Origin: CAZMCH01 sp964564735 | Lineage (GTDB): Bacteria; Poribacteria; DTPJ01 | Direction: 5' to 3' | Assembly (NCBI GenBank): GCA_964564735.1 | Contig: CAZMCH010000150.1 | Location: 1-6,941 of the forward strand | DNA length: 6,941 nucleotides | Part shown: in pieces, positions 6,097 through 6,941 of the stretch | Layout of the letters: every line of letters starts with the position of its first letter | How positions within the stretch are numbered: position 1 is the first letter of the stretch | The notes under the pieces: model-generated | What the model was told of the DNA's origin: nothing | The model's input: only the letters and a program-made list of their open reading frames with translations | The model's database searches: none | Position numbers and translations under genes: made by a program

Positions 6097-6941
6097 AAGA
6101 TCAGGCTTATATAAGATACTTGTTGTTGAAGATGATGAAATTCTGTGTAATCTGATCTCAAAAACACTTCAAAAGTCAGGATTTCAAACTGATATAACTT
6201 TAACTGGCAAAGAAGCAATTGAAAAGATTGCCAATATGGAATATTTGCTTTTATTATTAGATTATCATTTGTCTGATATGAACGGAAAGCAAGTAATTGA
6301 GGCTCTTGCCATGCAAAATTTGGAAATACCCTTTGTCATTATGACTGGTCATGGTGACGAGAGAGTCGCAGTTGAGATGATGAAATTAAAGGCAAGAGAT
6401 TATTTGATTAAAGATATTAATTTCATTGATCTTGTGCCAATATCAGTTAATCAAGTTGTTGCTCAAATTGAAACCGAAAAAAAATTGGCTAAAACCGAAG
6501 AGTCTTTGAAAGAAAGTGAGGAACGATTCAGGAGTATATATCAGGAATCACCAATTGGAATTGCTGTATATGATCAATTCGGTAAGGCAATAGACGCTAA
6601 TAAAGCCTGTCTGAGTATATATAAAATCTCCAGAGCCTCAGAACTTGGTAACTTATTTGATGATCCTAATATACCAAATAATGCAAAGGAGAGATTGAAT
6701 AAGGGAAATATAATTGCATATGAAACAAAGCTTGATCTTAAATCTAGTATATATGTCAATATATTAATCTCCCCATTGGGGCTATATAGCAAAGGTTATT
6801 TGGATAGCTATCTTGTTCATATACAGGACGTAACTGAAAAGAAAAACGCTGAACTTCAGCTACAAAAAATGAAGGATGATCTTGAAATAAAGGTAAATGA
6901 ACGAACTGCACAACTTGCCAAAGCAAATGAAGAACTATTAC
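6086..6941 (+). CDS. Receiver-PAS signalling protein, probably a hybrid histidine kinase (3' end outside window)
   Basis: The frame stays open from the ATG at 6086 to the window edge, 285 residues so far. GGAGAGAG at 6073-6080 supports the start, and the gene overlaps the preceding regulator by 11 bp. Residues 9-125 are a receiver domain with acidic pocket E15-D17, phospho-acceptor D59 in LLDYHLSDMNG, T87 in VIMTGHG and K109 in YLIKD. A charged linker (129-144) leads into a PAS domain at about 145-250 (ESEERFRSIY at the start, DVTEKK at the end). A predicted coiled coil with VNERTAQLAKANEEL then runs to the edge. That stretch is typical of what precedes another PAS or the HisKA/ATPase core, so a kinase is expected further on, but a different output (for example GGDEF) cannot be excluded. 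A receiver at the N-terminus suggests that this protein is itself controlled by phosphorylation, plausibly by the upstream kinase, forming a relay. Confidence 0.9.
   Translation, partial: MQAERSGLYKILVVEDDEILCNLISKTLQKSGFQTDITLTGKEAIEKIANMEYLLLLLDYHLSDMNGKQVIEALAMQNLEIPFVIMTGHGDERVAVEMMKLKARDYLIKDINFIDLVPISVNQVVAQIETEKKLAKTEESLKESEERFRSIYQESPIGIAVYDQFGKAIDANKACLSIYKISRASELGNLFDDPNIPNNAKERLNKGNIIAYETKLDLKSSIYVNILISPLGLYSKGYLDSYLVHIQDVTEKKNAELQLQKMKDDLEIKVNERTAQLAKANEELL

Overview
The window is AT-rich, tightly packed bacterial chromosomal DNA. It reads as two short plus-strand genes at the left end, a three-gene minus-strand block in the middle, and a plus-strand two-component signalling block that runs off the right edge. 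The organism is not identifiable from sequence alone. An exported di-haem c-type cytochrome, a signalling block made entirely of PAS/histidine-kinase/receiver proteins, and a kinase H-box region with a lengthened dimerisation hairpin suggest an environmental Gram-negative bacterium of the planctomycete, deltaproteobacterial or Nitrospirota kind. That placement is an inference from protein style, not a phylogenetic result. I see no tRNA, rRNA, CRISPR array, insertion sequence, integrase or phage gene.

Layout. Bases 2-742 (+) hold the C-terminal end of a larger protein cut by the window edge, possibly a sugar-active or other beta-sandwich protein. A class I SAM-dependent methyltransferase follows at 776-1429 (+). 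A GC-rich hairpin with a T-tract in the minus direction (1430-1469) separates it from the convergent minus-strand block. Read in transcription order, that block is an exported di-haem cytochrome c with an EF-hand-like calcium loop (3440-2694), an NAD(P)H:FMN-type flavoprotein with a four-cysteine iron-sulfur motif (2590-2009) and a complete non-haem ferritin (1976-1488). After a divergent 199-bp intergenic region, the plus strand carries a soluble three-PAS histidine kinase (3640-5616), a single-domain Rcp1/CheY-like response regulator (5635-6096) and the start of a receiver-PAS protein (6086 to the window end). That last gene overlaps the regulator by 11 bp.

How the parts may work together. 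The flavoprotein and ferritin are 32 bp apart and probably co-transcribed. An Fe-S flavoprotein beside ferritin suggests electron delivery to or from stored iron, but this is a hypothesis. The cytochrome is separated from the flavoprotein by 103 bp and may or may not share the transcript. The signalling genes look like a phosphorelay: a kinase, a free receiver, and a second protein whose receiver could be phosphorylated by the first kinase. No stretch without a gene exceeds 300 bp. The longest is 3441-3639, which holds the divergent promoters and a short AT-rich palindrome. Apart from the iron/redox grouping and the unusual cysteines in the kinase sensor, most of the window looks like ordinary chromosomal content.
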